From Halomonas sp. M4R1S46 (lineage in GTDB: Bacteria; Pseudomonadota; Gammaproteobacteria; Pseudomonadales; Halomonadaceae), in assembly GCF_025725685.1 (NCBI RefSeq), contig NZ_CP107008.1, forward strand, positions 744,001-808,000: 64,000 nucleotides of DNA, in the 5' to 3' direction. The translations under genes and the position numbers were made by a program. Below are positions 1 through 8,801 of this stretch, one piece after another. The first letter of the stretch is position 1. The number at the start of each line of letters is the position of its first letter. The notes under the pieces are model-generated. The model made no database searches and was not told where the DNA came from. It worked only from the letters and a program-made list of their open reading frames with translations.

Positions 1-519
1 GCGCCCCCGGACGGTCCGGCCGCCGGCACCAAGGCGCCGCGCATCCTCTATCGCCAGGCACGAGTCCAGGACGGCACCGACCAGGCCGAGGTCTTCCACC
101 ACGCGGTCATGCAGGGCGCCATGGCGCACTACGCGCTGGCGGCGCGGGAGGCCTGGGCCGCGGTCCTGCCCCGCGAGGGCTGTGCCTGGGCGGCGCGCCA
201 GGTCCTCTATACCACCCTGGTGGCGACCTGTGACGGCCGCTGCGTGGGCTTCATCGAGATCGACCCGCGCCGTCACTACGTCGAGTCCCTCTATGTCTGG
301 CCCTCCCTGGCCCGCCGAGGCATCGGCTCGACCCTGCTGGAGCACGCCGAGCGGCTGCTGCGGGAGCAGGGGGCGACGCGCCTGGGCATCGACGCCAGCC
401 TGGTGATGGCCGACGGGCTGGAGCGCCGCGGCTGGCGGCGGGTGCGCGAGGAGTGGGTCGAGCGGGGTGGCCAGCGGCTGTGCCGCCGGCACCTGGAGAA
501 GTCGCTGACGGCGTGCTGA
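1..519 (+). CDS. GNAT family N-acetyltransferase, 5' partial
   Basis: The reading frame is open from the first base of the window, so the true start lies upstream; the visible part is 172 residues. The segment starting near base 38 (RILYRQARVQDGTDQAEVFH) looks like the beginning of a GNAT fold. The acetyl-CoA loop region is visible as VWPSLARRGIGSTLLEHAE, matching the R/Q-x-x-G-x-G/A motif of the family. The C-terminal part (LGIDASLVMADGLERRGWRR) matches the usual last strands. Substrate cannot be told from sequence. It is convergent with nadC, with three bases between the stop codons. Confidence 0.8.
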   Translation, partial: APPDGPAAGTKAPRILYRQARVQDGTDQAEVFHHAVMQGAMAHYALAAREAWAAVLPREGCAWAARQVLYTTLVATCDGRCVGFIEIDPRRHYVESLYVWPSLARRGIGSTLLEHAERLLREQGATRLGIDASLVMADGLERRGWRRVREEWVERGGQRLCRRHLEKSLTAC

Positions 520-522
520 GGC

Positions 523-1374
523 TCAGGCGTCCTGCTCGATGATCCGCATCGACAGGTCGATGGCCTTGACGTCCTTGGTCAGGGCGCCGCTGGAGATGCA
601 GTCCACCCCCGTTTCGGCGATGGCCCTGAGGGTGGTCTCGTCGACATTGCCCGAGGCCTCCAGGGTGGCCCGGCCGCCGGTGCGACGGACCGCCTCGCGC
701 ATGTCCTCCAGCGAGAAGTTGTCGAGCATGATCACGTCGGCACCGGCGGCCAGCGCCTGGTCCAGCTCCGCGAAGGTCTCCACTTCCACCTCCACCGGCA
801 GGTCCCGGGCGATGCGTCGGGCCTCGTCAACGGCGGCTTCGATTCCCCCGCAGGCGGCGATGTGATTCTCCTTGATCAGGAAGGCGTCATAGAGCCCGAT
901 GCGGTGGTTATGCCCGCCGCCGCAGGTCACCGCATACTTCTGGGCCAGGCGCATGCCGGGCAGTGTCTTGCGGGTGTCCAGCACCCGGACCCCGGTGCCC
1001 GCGAGCAGGTCCACGCAGTGGCGGGTGCGGGTGGCGGTGGCCGAGAGGGTCTGCAGCAGGTTGAGGGCCGCCCGTTCACCGGTCAGCAGGGAACGAGCCG
1101 GTCCCTCGAGCTCGAGGAAGGCGTCACCGGCGGCCACCCGGTCGCCGTCGGCGGCCTGCCAGCGCAGCGCGACCCGGGCGTCGAGACGCCGGAACAGCTC
1201 GTCGACCCAGGCCACCCCGCACAGCACGGTGTCCTCCCGGGTGATCACCCGGGCCCGGGCCCAGTGTTTCTCGGGGATCAGCTCGGCGGTGATGTCGCCG
1301 GGGCCGACGTCCTCGGCCAGCAGCCGGGCGGCGCTGTCACGGATCTCTTCGGCAAGGGCATCCTGATAGTGCAT
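523..1374 (-). CDS. nadC: nicotinate-nucleotide pyrophosphorylase (carboxylating)
   Basis: Quinolinate phosphoribosyltransferase, which turns quinolinate and PRPP into nicotinate mononucleotide in de novo NAD synthesis in the cytoplasm. The protein has 283 residues, the usual length. Family signatures are visible: EDVGPGDITAELIP near the N-terminus, LNLLQTLSATATRTRHCVDL, the substrate-binding DTRKTLPGMRLAQKYAV and KENHIAACGG, and the barrel motif EVEVETFAELDQAL with IMLDNF. It is divergent from ampD across 77 bases, an arrangement also common in Pseudomonas and relatives. Confidence 0.96.
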   Translation of the reverse strand: MHYQDALAEEIRDSAARLLAEDVGPGDITAELIPEKHWARARVITREDTVLCGVAWVDELFRRLDARVALRWQAADGDRVAAGDAFLELEGPARSLLTGERAALNLLQTLSATATRTRHCVDLLAGTGVRVLDTRKTLPGMRLAQKYAVTCGGGHNHRIGLYDAFLIKENHIAACGGIEAAVDEARRIARDLPVEVEVETFAELDQALAAGADVIMLDNFSLEDMREAVRRTGGRATLEASGNVDETTLRAIAETGVDCISSGALTKDVKAIDLSMRIIEQDA

Positions 1375-1451
1375 GGTGGGCCTGTCTCTGTGCTGTGAAG
1401 CTGGGGACGTCCATTATAGGGGAAACGCAAGGACAGACGTCAGGGGGAAAG

Positions 1452-2021
1452 ATGCCGATTCACGATGGCTGGCTCGAGGGGGCCCGCCGGGTGCCATCAC
1501 CCAATCAGGATGGGCGCCCGGACGGCGAGGTCTCGCTGCTGGTGCTGCACTCGATCAGCCTGCCGCCGGGCCGGTTCGGCGGCGATGCGATCGAGCGACT
1601 GTTCACCAATCGCCTCGACCCGGCCGGTCATCCCTTCTTCGCCGCGATCGAAGGCCTGCGGGTCTCGGCGCACCTGTTGATCCGCCGCGACGGCGAGTGC
1701 GTGCAATTCGTGCCCTTCCAGGCGCGGGCCTGGCACGCCGGTCGCTCGCGCTGGCGGGATGGCGGGGTCGAGCGCCGGGCGCTGAACGACTTCGCGGTGG
1801 GCATCGAGTTGGAGGGGGACGAGGTGTCCCCCTACACCCAGGCCCAGTACCGGGCCCTGGCGGCGGCCGCCCGGGCATTGCAGGCGAGTTATCCGGCGCT
1901 CACACCCGAGCGCATCACCAGCCATGCCCATGTCGCACCATTACGCAAGAGCGACCCCGGGCCGGCCTTCGACTGGGCCTACTTTCGGCAGCAGCTGGCG
2001 GCGAGTAGCAATATTACGTAG
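1452..2021 (+). CDS. ampD: 1,6-anhydro-N-acetylmuramyl-L-alanine amidase AmpD
   Basis: Cytoplasmic zinc amidase that cuts the peptide from anhydromuropeptides during cell-wall recycling and so keeps AmpR-controlled beta-lactamase low where present. The protein has 189 residues. Predicted zinc ligands are His33 (VLHSISL), His158 (TSHAHVAP) and Asp168 (RKSDPGPAFDW), with the spacing of E. coli AmpD. An upstream in-frame ATG at 1395 exists, but the ATG at 1452 follows a purine-rich GGGGGAAAG and gives the family length, so it is preferred. Confidence 0.93.
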   Translation: MPIHDGWLEGARRVPSPNQDGRPDGEVSLLVLHSISLPPGRFGGDAIERLFTNRLDPAGHPFFAAIEGLRVSAHLLIRRDGECVQFVPFQARAWHAGRSRWRDGGVERRALNDFAVGIELEGDEVSPYTQAQYRALAAAARALQASYPALTPERITSHAHVAPLRKSDPGPAFDWAYFRQQLAASSNIT

Positions 2022-2356
2022 CAAAAGCACTTTTCAGGCCGGAAATGCCCTAGTGGCGAGGACGTACTTGGTTGAATTACAAGGCTCCCGGGGACGGTTG
2101 ATTCGCGTCGGATGGGGCGAAAAGCCCCGCTCAATCAAGGTCTCGTGGTTTTTGAAAAAAATTTCCAATTCTGTTTCAATTGGCAGCCGTCAGTGTTTGC
2201 GGTATCTTCAGCGCACTTACCACCAACGATTGCGTTGCCTTGTAAAACGACTACAACACGGGCGGGCTAGGGTGGAGATCCTGCCTTGCCATCACGCAAA
2301 GCGCTACACCCCCTTGTTGCGGGGCTGTTGCCCCCACGTCATTCGGAGAGACGTCT
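2022..2356. other. intergenic leader of the aceE-aceF operon
   Basis: These 335 bases hold no gene. The stretch around 2145-2185 is much more A/T-rich than its surroundings and contains an inverted repeat, CCAATT (2165-2170) and AATTGG (2178-2183), separated by seven bases. It is a plausible operator site for the pyruvate dehydrogenase operon, but I cannot assign a regulator. The aceE ribosome binding site (GGAGAGACG) lies at 2345-2353. Confidence 0.4.
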
Positions 2357-5029
2357 ATGAGTCTTGAGACACGAGAAGATCTCGATCCGGTCGAAACCAC
2401 GGAATGGCTGGATTCCCTGGAATCGGTACTGGATCGCGAGGGCGAGGAACGCGCCCGGTACCTGATGACCCGCTTGGCCGACCGCGTGCGCCGCGACGGC
2501 ATGCAGGTACCTTTCTCGGTGACGACGCCGCATCGCAACACCATCCCGGTGCACCGCGAGGCGCCGATGCCGGGCGATCTCTTCATGGAGCGTCGCATCC
2601 GGTCGTTGATCCGTTACAACGCCATCGCCCAGGTGATCCGCAACAACCGTGCGAACCCGGGCCTCGGCGGCCACATCGCCAGTTTCATGTCGGCGGCGAC
2701 CCTCTACGACGTGGGCTTCAACCACTTCTTCCGGGCTCCCAACGGCGACTTCGAGGGCGACCTCGTGTACATCCAGGGCCACGTGGCGCCGGGCGTCTAT
2801 GCTCGCGCCTACCTGGAAGGACGCCTGACCGAAGAGCAGATGGACAAGTACCGCCAGGAGGTGGACGGCGACGGCCTGTCCTCCTACCCGCACCCCTGGC
2901 TGATGCCGAACTTCTGGCAGTTCCCCACCGTGTCCATGGGGCTGGGGCCGATTCAGGCGATCTACCAGGCTCACGTGATGAAGTACCTGCACTCGCGTGA
3001 GCTCAAGGATATGCACGATCGCAAGATCTGGTGCTTCCTGGGCGACGGCGAGTGCGACGAGCCGGAGTCCCTGGGGGCCATCCACCTGGCCAGCCGCGAG
3101 AAGCTCGACAACCTGATCTTCGTCATCAACTGCAACCTGCAGCGTCTCGACGGCCCGGTGCGTGGCAACTCGCGGATCATGGACGAGCTCGAGGGCGTGT
3201 TCCGCGGGGCCGGCTGGAACGTCCAGAAGGTCGTCTGGGGGCGCCTGTGGGACCCGCTGTTCGAGAAGGACAAGAAGGGCATCCTGCAGAAGCGCATGGA
3301 CGAGGCGGTCGACGGCGAGTACCAGAATTACAAGGCCCTCGGCGGCGCCTACACCCGGGAGCACTTCTTCGGCAAGTACCCGGAAACCGCCGAGATGGTC
3401 AAGGACATGTCCGACGAGGACATCTGGAAGCTCAACCGCGGCGGCCACGACCCGTTCAAGGTCTATGCGGCCTACCACGAGGCGACCCAGAACGCCAACG
3501 GCCGGCCCACCGTGATCCTGGCGCATACCGTCAAGGGCTACGGCATGGGCGGCGGCGAGGGTGAAGCCGCCATGGAGGCCCACCAGGTCAAGACCATGGA
3601 ATACGAGGCGCTCAGGAAGTTTCGCGATCGCTTCGGCATCCCGCTGTCCGACGAGCAGCTCAAGGAGGTCCCGTACTACAAGCCCGAGGATGACTCCCCG
3701 GAACTCAAGTACATGCACCTCCAGCGCGAGCGCCTGGGCGGTTACCTGCCGAGCCGCCGCAGCGACTTCGAGTCGCTGCCGATCCCGTCCCTGGAGGACA
3801 AGACCTTCGCCTCCCAGACCGGCGGGTCCAAGGGGCGCGAGATCTCCACCACCATGGCCTTCGTGCGCATCCTGAACGGCCTGGTCAAGGACAAGAAGAT
3901 CGGCGACCGCGTGGTGCCGATCATCCCCGACGAGGCGCGCACCTTCGGCATGGAGGGCATGTTCCGCCAGCTCGGCATCTACACCTCCGAGGGCCAGAAG
4001 TACGAGCCGGTCGACAAGGGCCAGATCATGTTCTATCGCGAGGATCAGAAGGGCCAGATCCTCGAGGAGGGCATCAGCGAGGCCGGGGCCATGTCGGCCT
4101 GGATCGCCGCGGCGACCTCCTACTCGAACAACGCCACCACCCTGCTGCCGTTCTACGTCTACTACTCGATGTTCGGCTTCCAGCGCATCGGTGACCTGGC
4201 CTGGGCCGCCGGCGACATGCAGGCGCGGGGCTTCCTGGTCGGCGGTACCGCCGGTCGCACCACCCTCAACGGCGAGGGGCTGCAGCACCAGGACGGCCAC
4301 AGCCTCCTCCAGGCGTCGATGATCCCCAACTGCCGCAGCTACGACCCGACCTATGCCCACGAGGTGGCGGTCATCGTCCAGGACGGCCTGAAGCGCATGT
4401 TCACCGACAAGGAGAACTGCTTCTACTACCTGACGGTGATGAACGAGAACTATGAGCAGCCGGCCCTGGAGGAGGTGCCTGCCGAGGACATCATCAAGGG
4501 CATGTACCTGCTGCGCGAGACCCAGGGCGACAAGGGACGCGTCCAACTGCTGGGCTCGGGCACCATCCTGCGCGAGGTCGAGGCCGCCGCCGAGCTGCTC
4601 GCCGAGGAGTGGGGCGTGGGTGCCGACATCTGGAGCGTGACCAGCTTCAACGAGCTGCGTCGCGAGGCCCTCGAGATCGACCGTCAGGCCTTCCTCAAGC
4701 CGGCCGACGAGCCCGGCAAGCCGCATCTCACGGCGTGCCTGGAGGGGCGTCAGGGCCCGGCCATCGCCTCCACCGACTACATGAAGCTGTTCGCCGACCA
4801 GGTCCGCGCCTGGGTGCCGACCGACTACCATGTCCTCGGCACCGACGGCTACGGCCGCTCCGATACCCGCGAGAAGCTGCGTCACTTCTTCGAGGTCAAC
4901 CGCTACTTCGTCACCGTGGCCGCACTCAAGGCGCTGGCTCAGCGTGGCGAGATCGATCGCAAGGTCGTCGGCGAGGCCATCGAGAAGTATGGCATCGACC
5001 CCAACAAGCCCAACCCGCTTGAGGTGTGA
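2357..5029 (+). CDS. aceE: pyruvate dehydrogenase E1 component, homodimeric type
   Basis: Thiamine-diphosphate enzyme that decarboxylates pyruvate and hands the acetyl group to the lipoyl domains of AceF, feeding acetyl-CoA to the TCA cycle. The 890 residues match the gammaproteobacterial single-chain E1. The ThDP motif is GDGECDEPES near residue 230, ending in INCNLQ about 30 residues later. The N-terminus (ETTEWLDSLESVLDREG) and the block SYDPTYAHEVAVIVQDG are typical. It is followed by aceF after 70 bases. No residue loss was noticed. Confidence 0.97.
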   Translation: MSLETREDLDPVETTEWLDSLESVLDREGEERARYLMTRLADRVRRDGMQVPFSVTTPHRNTIPVHREAPMPGDLFMERRIRSLIRYNAIAQVIRNNRANPGLGGHIASFMSAATLYDVGFNHFFRAPNGDFEGDLVYIQGHVAPGVYARAYLEGRLTEEQMDKYRQEVDGDGLSSYPHPWLMPNFWQFPTVSMGLGPIQAIYQAHVMKYLHSRELKDMHDRKIWCFLGDGECDEPESLGAIHLASREKLDNLIFVINCNLQRLDGPVRGNSRIMDELEGVFRGAGWNVQKVVWGRLWDPLFEKDKKGILQKRMDEAVDGEYQNYKALGGAYTREHFFGKYPETAEMVKDMSDEDIWKLNRGGHDPFKVYAAYHEATQNANGRPTVILAHTVKGYGMGGGEGEAAMEAHQVKTMEYEALRKFRDRFGIPLSDEQLKEVPYYKPEDDSPELKYMHLQRERLGGYLPSRRSDFESLPIPSLEDKTFASQTGGSKGREISTTMAFVRILNGLVKDKKIGDRVVPIIPDEARTFGMEGMFRQLGIYTSEGQKYEPVDKGQIMFYREDQKGQILEEGISEAGAMSAWIAAATSYSNNATTLLPFYVYYSMFGFQRIGDLAWAAGDMQARGFLVGGTAGRTTLNGEGLQHQDGHSLLQASMIPNCRSYDPTYAHEVAVIVQDGLKRMFTDKENCFYYLTVMNENYEQPALEEVPAEDIIKGMYLLRETQGDKGRVQLLGSGTILREVEAAAELLAEEWGVGADIWSVTSFNELRREALEIDRQAFLKPADEPGKPHLTACLEGRQGPAIASTDYMKLFADQVRAWVPTDYHVLGTDGYGRSDTREKLRHFFEVNRYFVTVAALKALAQRGEIDRKVVGEAIEKYGIDPNKPNPLEV

Positions 5030-5050
5030 GGCGTCGACCACCGGTGGCAT

Positions 5051-5071
5051 GGCGGGCCCGTGGGGCCCGCC
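5051..5071 (+). terminator. stem-loop between aceE and aceF
   Basis: A perfect nine-pair stem (GGCGGGCCC with GGGCCCGCC) around a GTG loop, with no U-tract. It may be a processing or stability hairpin, or a weak attenuator between the E1 and E2 genes, rather than a full terminator. Confidence 0.5.
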
Positions 5072-5099
5072 CCCGTCAAGAGTTTGAAGGAGCGCGACC

Positions 5100-7109
5100 T
5101 TGAGTAGCGAAATCATCAAAGTGCCCGACATCGGTGGCGATACCGATGTGGAAATCATCGAGATCGCGGTGTCGGAAGGCGACGTCATCGAGCCCGAGGA
5201 CACCCTGATCACCCTGGAATCCGACAAGGCCTCCATGGACGTGCCCGCCCCCAAGGGGGGCAAGGTGCTGAAGGTGCTGGTCGCGGAGGGCGACACCGTC
5301 TCCGAGGGGGACGATATCGTCGAGATCGAGGCCGAGGGTGGCGGTGATGCCGGTGGCGAGGCCGGTGAGACGGCCGAGGCCCCGGCCGCCGCGGCCGAGT
5401 CGGCTCCCGAGCCCGAGGCGCCGGCGGCCAAGAGCGCCGGCGGCGGCAGCCGCACCGTCGACATCACCGTCCCGGACCTGGGTGGCTCCAGCGATGTGGA
5501 GATCATCGAGGTGGCGGTGGCCGAAGGCGACGAGGTCGCCGAGGAAGACACCTTGATCACCCTGGAGTCCGACAAGGCCTCCATGGACGTGCCGAGTCCC
5601 CATGCCGGCAAGATCGTCAGCCTGACCGTCAAGGAGGGCGACACCGTCTCCGAGGGCGACGTCATCGGTACCATGCAGGTCGGCGCCGCCGGCGGCGAGG
5701 CCGAGGCCCCCGCCGAGGCCCCCGCGGCCGAGACCCCGGCTTCCGCGCCCCAGGCGGAAGCGGCGTCCGAGCCGGCGGCGAGTGGCGAGCCCGAGCGTCG
5801 CGAGGTGCGGGTGCCGGACCTGTCCGGCTCCAGCGACGTGCCGGTGATCGAGATCGCCGCCAGCGTCGGCGACCAGGTCGACGAGGAAGACCCGCTGATC
5901 ACCCTGGAATCCGACAAGGCCTCCATGGACGTGCCGAGCCCCTTCAAGGGCACGCTGGTCGAGCTCACCGTCAAGGAGGGCGATACCGTCTCCGAGGGTG
6001 ACCTGATCGGCTACATCGAGACCGCCGGCGCCAAGCCTGCGCCCCAGCCGGCCGCCAAGCAGGCCGCCAAGCAAGCCGAGGCGACGGCCGGGACGTCCAC
6101 GGCCCTGGCCGAGAAGCCGACGGCCGCCGCCGCGGTGGGACGGCCCAGCCCCGAGGCCCAGATGGCGGCCCACAAGCCCCGCGACGGCAAGCTGGTGCAT
6201 GCCGGTCCGGCGGTGCGCATGCTGGCGCGCGAGCTCGGCGTCGACCTCGGCCTGGTCAAGCCCAGCGGTCCCAAGGAGCGGGTGCTCAAGGAGGACGTGC
6301 ACGCCTACGTCAAGCAGGTCATGGCCGGCCAGGCCCAGGCGCCGGCCGCCGCTCCGGCGGCCGCCGCGGGCGGTGGCATCCCGCCGATCCCCGACCAGGA
6401 CTTCAGCCAGTTCGGCGAGGTCGAGGAGAAGGCCATGGGGCGCCTGATGAAGATGGGCGCCACCAACCTGCATCGCAGCTGGGTCAACCTGCCCCACGTG
6501 ACCCAGTTCGACGAGGCCGACATCACCGAGCTGGAAGCCTTCCGCAAGTCGATGAAGGCCGAGGCCGAGGCCCAGGGCGCCAAGCTCACGCCGCTGCCCT
6601 TCCTGATCAAGGCCTGTGCCTTCGCGCTGCGCAAGTACCCGCAGTTCAACGTCAGCCTGAAGAGCGACGGCGAGACCGTGGTGCACAAGAAGTACGTGCA
6701 TATCGGCATCGCCGTGGACACCCCGGACGGCCTGATGGTCCCGGTGATCCGCGACGCCGACAAGAAGTCGCTGATCGAGCTGGCCAAGGAGTCCGTGGAG
6801 CTGGCGGGCAAGGCCCAGTCGAAGAAGCTCAAGCGCGAGGAGATGACCGGTGGCTGCTTCACCATCTCCAGCCTGGGCTCCATCGGCGGCACGGCCTTCA
6901 CGCCCATCGTCAACGCCCCGGAAGTCGCCATCCTCGGCGTTTCCAAGGCGTCCATGAAGCCGGTGTGGGACGGCGCGGCCTTCCAGCCGCGACTCACTAT
7001 GCCGCTGTCGCTCTCCTACGACCACCGGGCGGTCAACGGCGCCGATGCGGCCCGTTTCACCGCCTTCCTCGGCCAGGTACTGACGGACATCCGTCGCCTG
7101 CTGCTCTGA
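5100..7109 (+). CDS. aceF: pyruvate dehydrogenase E2, dihydrolipoamide acetyltransferase with three lipoyl domains
   Basis: Core acetyltransferase of the pyruvate dehydrogenase complex. The start is TTG, eight bases after GAAGGAG; no ATG is better placed. Domain order in 669 residues: three lipoyl domains, each with the lipoylated lysine in ESDKASMDVP (near residues 42, 157 and 271), joined by Ala/Pro/Glu linkers; a peripheral-subunit-binding domain (AVRMLARELGVDLGLVKPSG, about 370-400); and a C-terminal catalytic domain ending with the active-site motif SYDHRAVNGADAARF (His near 642). Three lipoyl domains match E. coli rather than two-domain forms. No lpdA follows; adk is next. Confidence 0.96.
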   Translation: MSSEIIKVPDIGGDTDVEIIEIAVSEGDVIEPEDTLITLESDKASMDVPAPKGGKVLKVLVAEGDTVSEGDDIVEIEAEGGGDAGGEAGETAEAPAAAAESAPEPEAPAAKSAGGGSRTVDITVPDLGGSSDVEIIEVAVAEGDEVAEEDTLITLESDKASMDVPSPHAGKIVSLTVKEGDTVSEGDVIGTMQVGAAGGEAEAPAEAPAAETPASAPQAEAASEPAASGEPERREVRVPDLSGSSDVPVIEIAASVGDQVDEEDPLITLESDKASMDVPSPFKGTLVELTVKEGDTVSEGDLIGYIETAGAKPAPQPAAKQAAKQAEATAGTSTALAEKPTAAAAVGRPSPEAQMAAHKPRDGKLVHAGPAVRMLARELGVDLGLVKPSGPKERVLKEDVHAYVKQVMAGQAQAPAAAPAAAAGGGIPPIPDQDFSQFGEVEEKAMGRLMKMGATNLHRSWVNLPHVTQFDEADITELEAFRKSMKAEAEAQGAKLTPLPFLIKACAFALRKYPQFNVSLKSDGETVVHKKYVHIGIAVDTPDGLMVPVIRDADKKSLIELAKESVELAGKAQSKKLKREEMTGGCFTISSLGSIGGTAFTPIVNAPEVAILGVSKASMKPVWDGAAFQPRLTMPLSLSYDHRAVNGADAARFTAFLGQVLTDIRRLLL

Positions 7110-7131
7110 TCGGGAACGGCTGAGCCACGAC

Positions 7132-7162
7132 CGACGGCGCCACGAGGCGCCGTCGGCGTTTC
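7132..7162 (+). terminator. terminator after aceF
   Basis: A ten-pair stem CGACGGCGCC/GGCGCCGTCG with ACGA loop, followed by a short T-containing tail (GCGTTTCT). It lies about 22 bases after the aceF stop. Confidence 0.6.
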
Positions 7163-7352
7163 TGCGGCTCTCGCCACGGTGAGCCGACCAAAGTCCTATT
7201 TGCCCCTTAATGCCTTGAGGCAGAGGGGCTTTTTGTCTTCCTGGCAGTCGCTGCGGCAGTCCGTCGCTTGTCTGGAGAAGATGCCCCGGGTATCGTGCGC
7301 TTCATCCCATTCTTCGTCTGTGCGTTTTTCATCACCTCAAGGAGCAATTTCC

Positions 7353-8009
7353 ATGCGTTTGATCCTCTTGGGCGCCCCGGGTGCCGGCAAGGGTACCCAG
7401 GCCCAGTTCATCTGCGAGCGCTTCGGCATTCCGCAGATCTCCACCGGCGACATGCTGCGGGCGGCGGTCAAGGAAGGTAGCGAGCTGGGTCTCAAGGTCA
7501 AGGAGATCATGACCACCGGTGGCCTGGTGTCCGACGACCTGATCATCTCCCTGGTCAAGGAGCGCATCGCCCAGCCGGACTGCGCCAACGGCTTCCTGTT
7601 CGACGGCTTTCCGCGCACCATCCCCCAGGCGGATGCCATGAAGGATGCCGGCGTGAAGATCGACCATGTCCTGGAGATCGCCGTGCCCGACGAGGAGATC
7701 GTCAATCGTCTGGCGGGTCGCCGCGTCCATCCGGCCTCGGGCCGGGTCTATCACGTCGACCACAACCCGCCGAAGGAAGAGGGCAAGGACGATGTCACCG
7801 GCGAGGCGTTGATCCAGCGCGACGACGACAGCGAGGCCACCGTGCGCAACCGCCTGGCGGTCTACCATGAGCAGACCGCGCCGCTGGTCGAGTACTACCA
7901 GGAGTGGGCCCGGCAGGATCCGGACGCCGCACCGGCCTATCATCGGGTCGAGGGCGTCGGCAGCGTGGATGACATCACCAGGCAGGTGATCGACGCCCTC
8001 GAGGGCTGA
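7353..8009 (+). CDS. adk: adenylate kinase
   Basis: Cytoplasmic nucleotide kinase balancing ATP, ADP and AMP. The protein has 218 residues. The P-loop GAPGAGKGTQ is at the N-terminus, the AMP-binding block ISTGDMLRAAVKEGSELG follows, and FDGFPRTIPQA is the central motif. The lid is of the long type (GRRVHPASGRVYHVDHNPP) without zinc cysteines. The ATG at 7353 is chosen because it follows AAGGAG at 7339-7344 and starts the conserved MRLILLG; an upstream in-frame extension to 7179 has no family support. Confidence 0.97.
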   Translation: MRLILLGAPGAGKGTQAQFICERFGIPQISTGDMLRAAVKEGSELGLKVKEIMTTGGLVSDDLIISLVKERIAQPDCANGFLFDGFPRTIPQADAMKDAGVKIDHVLEIAVPDEEIVNRLAGRRVHPASGRVYHVDHNPPKEEGKDDVTGEALIQRDDDSEATVRNRLAVYHEQTAPLVEYYQEWARQDPDAAPAYHRVEGVGSVDDITRQVIDALEG

Positions 8010-8096
8010 TCCCGCCCCGTCCCCGCTCACGACGGCCCGCATCCGCGGGCCGTTGTCGTATAATGTCCCGACATTTTCGCCACTGCGTGACTCCCC

Positions 8097-8801
8097 ATGC
8101 CGATCCTGCTGGCCCTGGATGCCTCCTCGAGCGCCTGTTCCGCCGCCCTGCTGCGGCGTCGCGAGGGCGCCGACGATGAGCTGATCTCCCGCTTCGAACT
8201 CACCCCCCGCGCGCATACCCGTCGGCTGTTGCCGATGGTCGACGAGGTCCTCGGCGAGGCCGGCGTGGCGCCCGCCGACCTGGATGCGGTGGCCTATGGC
8301 CGGGGGCCGGGCTCCTTCACCGGACTGCGCATCGCCGCCGGCACCGCCCAGGGCCTGGCGTTCGGCCTGGATCGCCCCCTGCTCGGCGTCTCGACCCTGG
8401 CGGCGCTGGCCCTGGGCGCCCACCGTCGCCACCATTTCCGCTACCTGTTCACCGCCCTGGATGCCCGCATGGGGGAGGTCTATGCCGCGGCCTGGCGCTG
8501 CCGGGAGGGCCGGGTCGAGGCCCTGGCGGCGGAGGCGGTGCTGCCGCCGTCGCGGCTGTGCTTGCCCCCCGGCCATGTCGACCATGACTGGGTGGGCGTC
8601 GGCTCCGGCTGGGCCCTGTGGGAGCAGATGCCGTCCCGGGTCCAGGCCGGCCTGAGCCAGTGCCTGCCCGAGATGGACCCCGCCGCCGAGGACATGGTGT
8701 TGCTGGCCGCCGAGGCCTTCGCCGCGGGGGAGGGACGACCCGCCCATGAGGTGCAGCCGGTCTACCTGCGCGACCGGGTCGCCTGGCAGAAGAGCCGATG
8801 A
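8097..8801 (+). CDS. tsaB: tRNA threonylcarbamoyladenosine biosynthesis protein TsaB
   Basis: Partner of TsaD in the complex that makes t6A37 in ANN-decoding tRNAs. The 234 residues begin with the ASKHA-fold strand MPILLALDASSSACSAALL and contain the family block AYGRGPGSFTGLRIAAGTAQ near residue 65. A perfect TATAAT lies at 8059-8064, just after a GC-rich hairpin that probably ends adk transcription; no good -35 is visible. The stop overlaps the rsmJ start by four bases (ATGA), so the two are co-translated. Confidence 0.93.
   Translation: MPILLALDASSSACSAALLRRREGADDELISRFELTPRAHTRRLLPMVDEVLGEAGVAPADLDAVAYGRGPGSFTGLRIAAGTAQGLAFGLDRPLLGVSTLAALALGAHRRHHFRYLFTALDARMGEVYAAAWRCREGRVEALAAEAVLPPSRLCLPPGHVDHDWVGVGSGWALWEQMPSRVQAGLSQCLPEMDPAAEDMVLLAAEAFAAGEGRPAHEVQPVYLRDRVAWQKSR

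Noticed and set aside
2165..2183. PdhR operator upstream of aceE
   Set aside because: The inverted repeat CCAATT/AATTGG has the opposite half-site order and spacing from the E. coli PdhR consensus, so the regulator was not named.
2339..5974. Very long minus-strand open frame (over 1200 codons) opposite aceE/aceF
   Set aside because: It runs antisense to two certain genes; in DNA this GC-rich, the frame opposite a strongly biased gene is often stop-free. The translation shows no family motif.
7179..7352. N-terminal extension of adenylate kinase
   Set aside because: 58 extra residues without homology; the ATG at 7353 has a good ribosome site and the exact family start.
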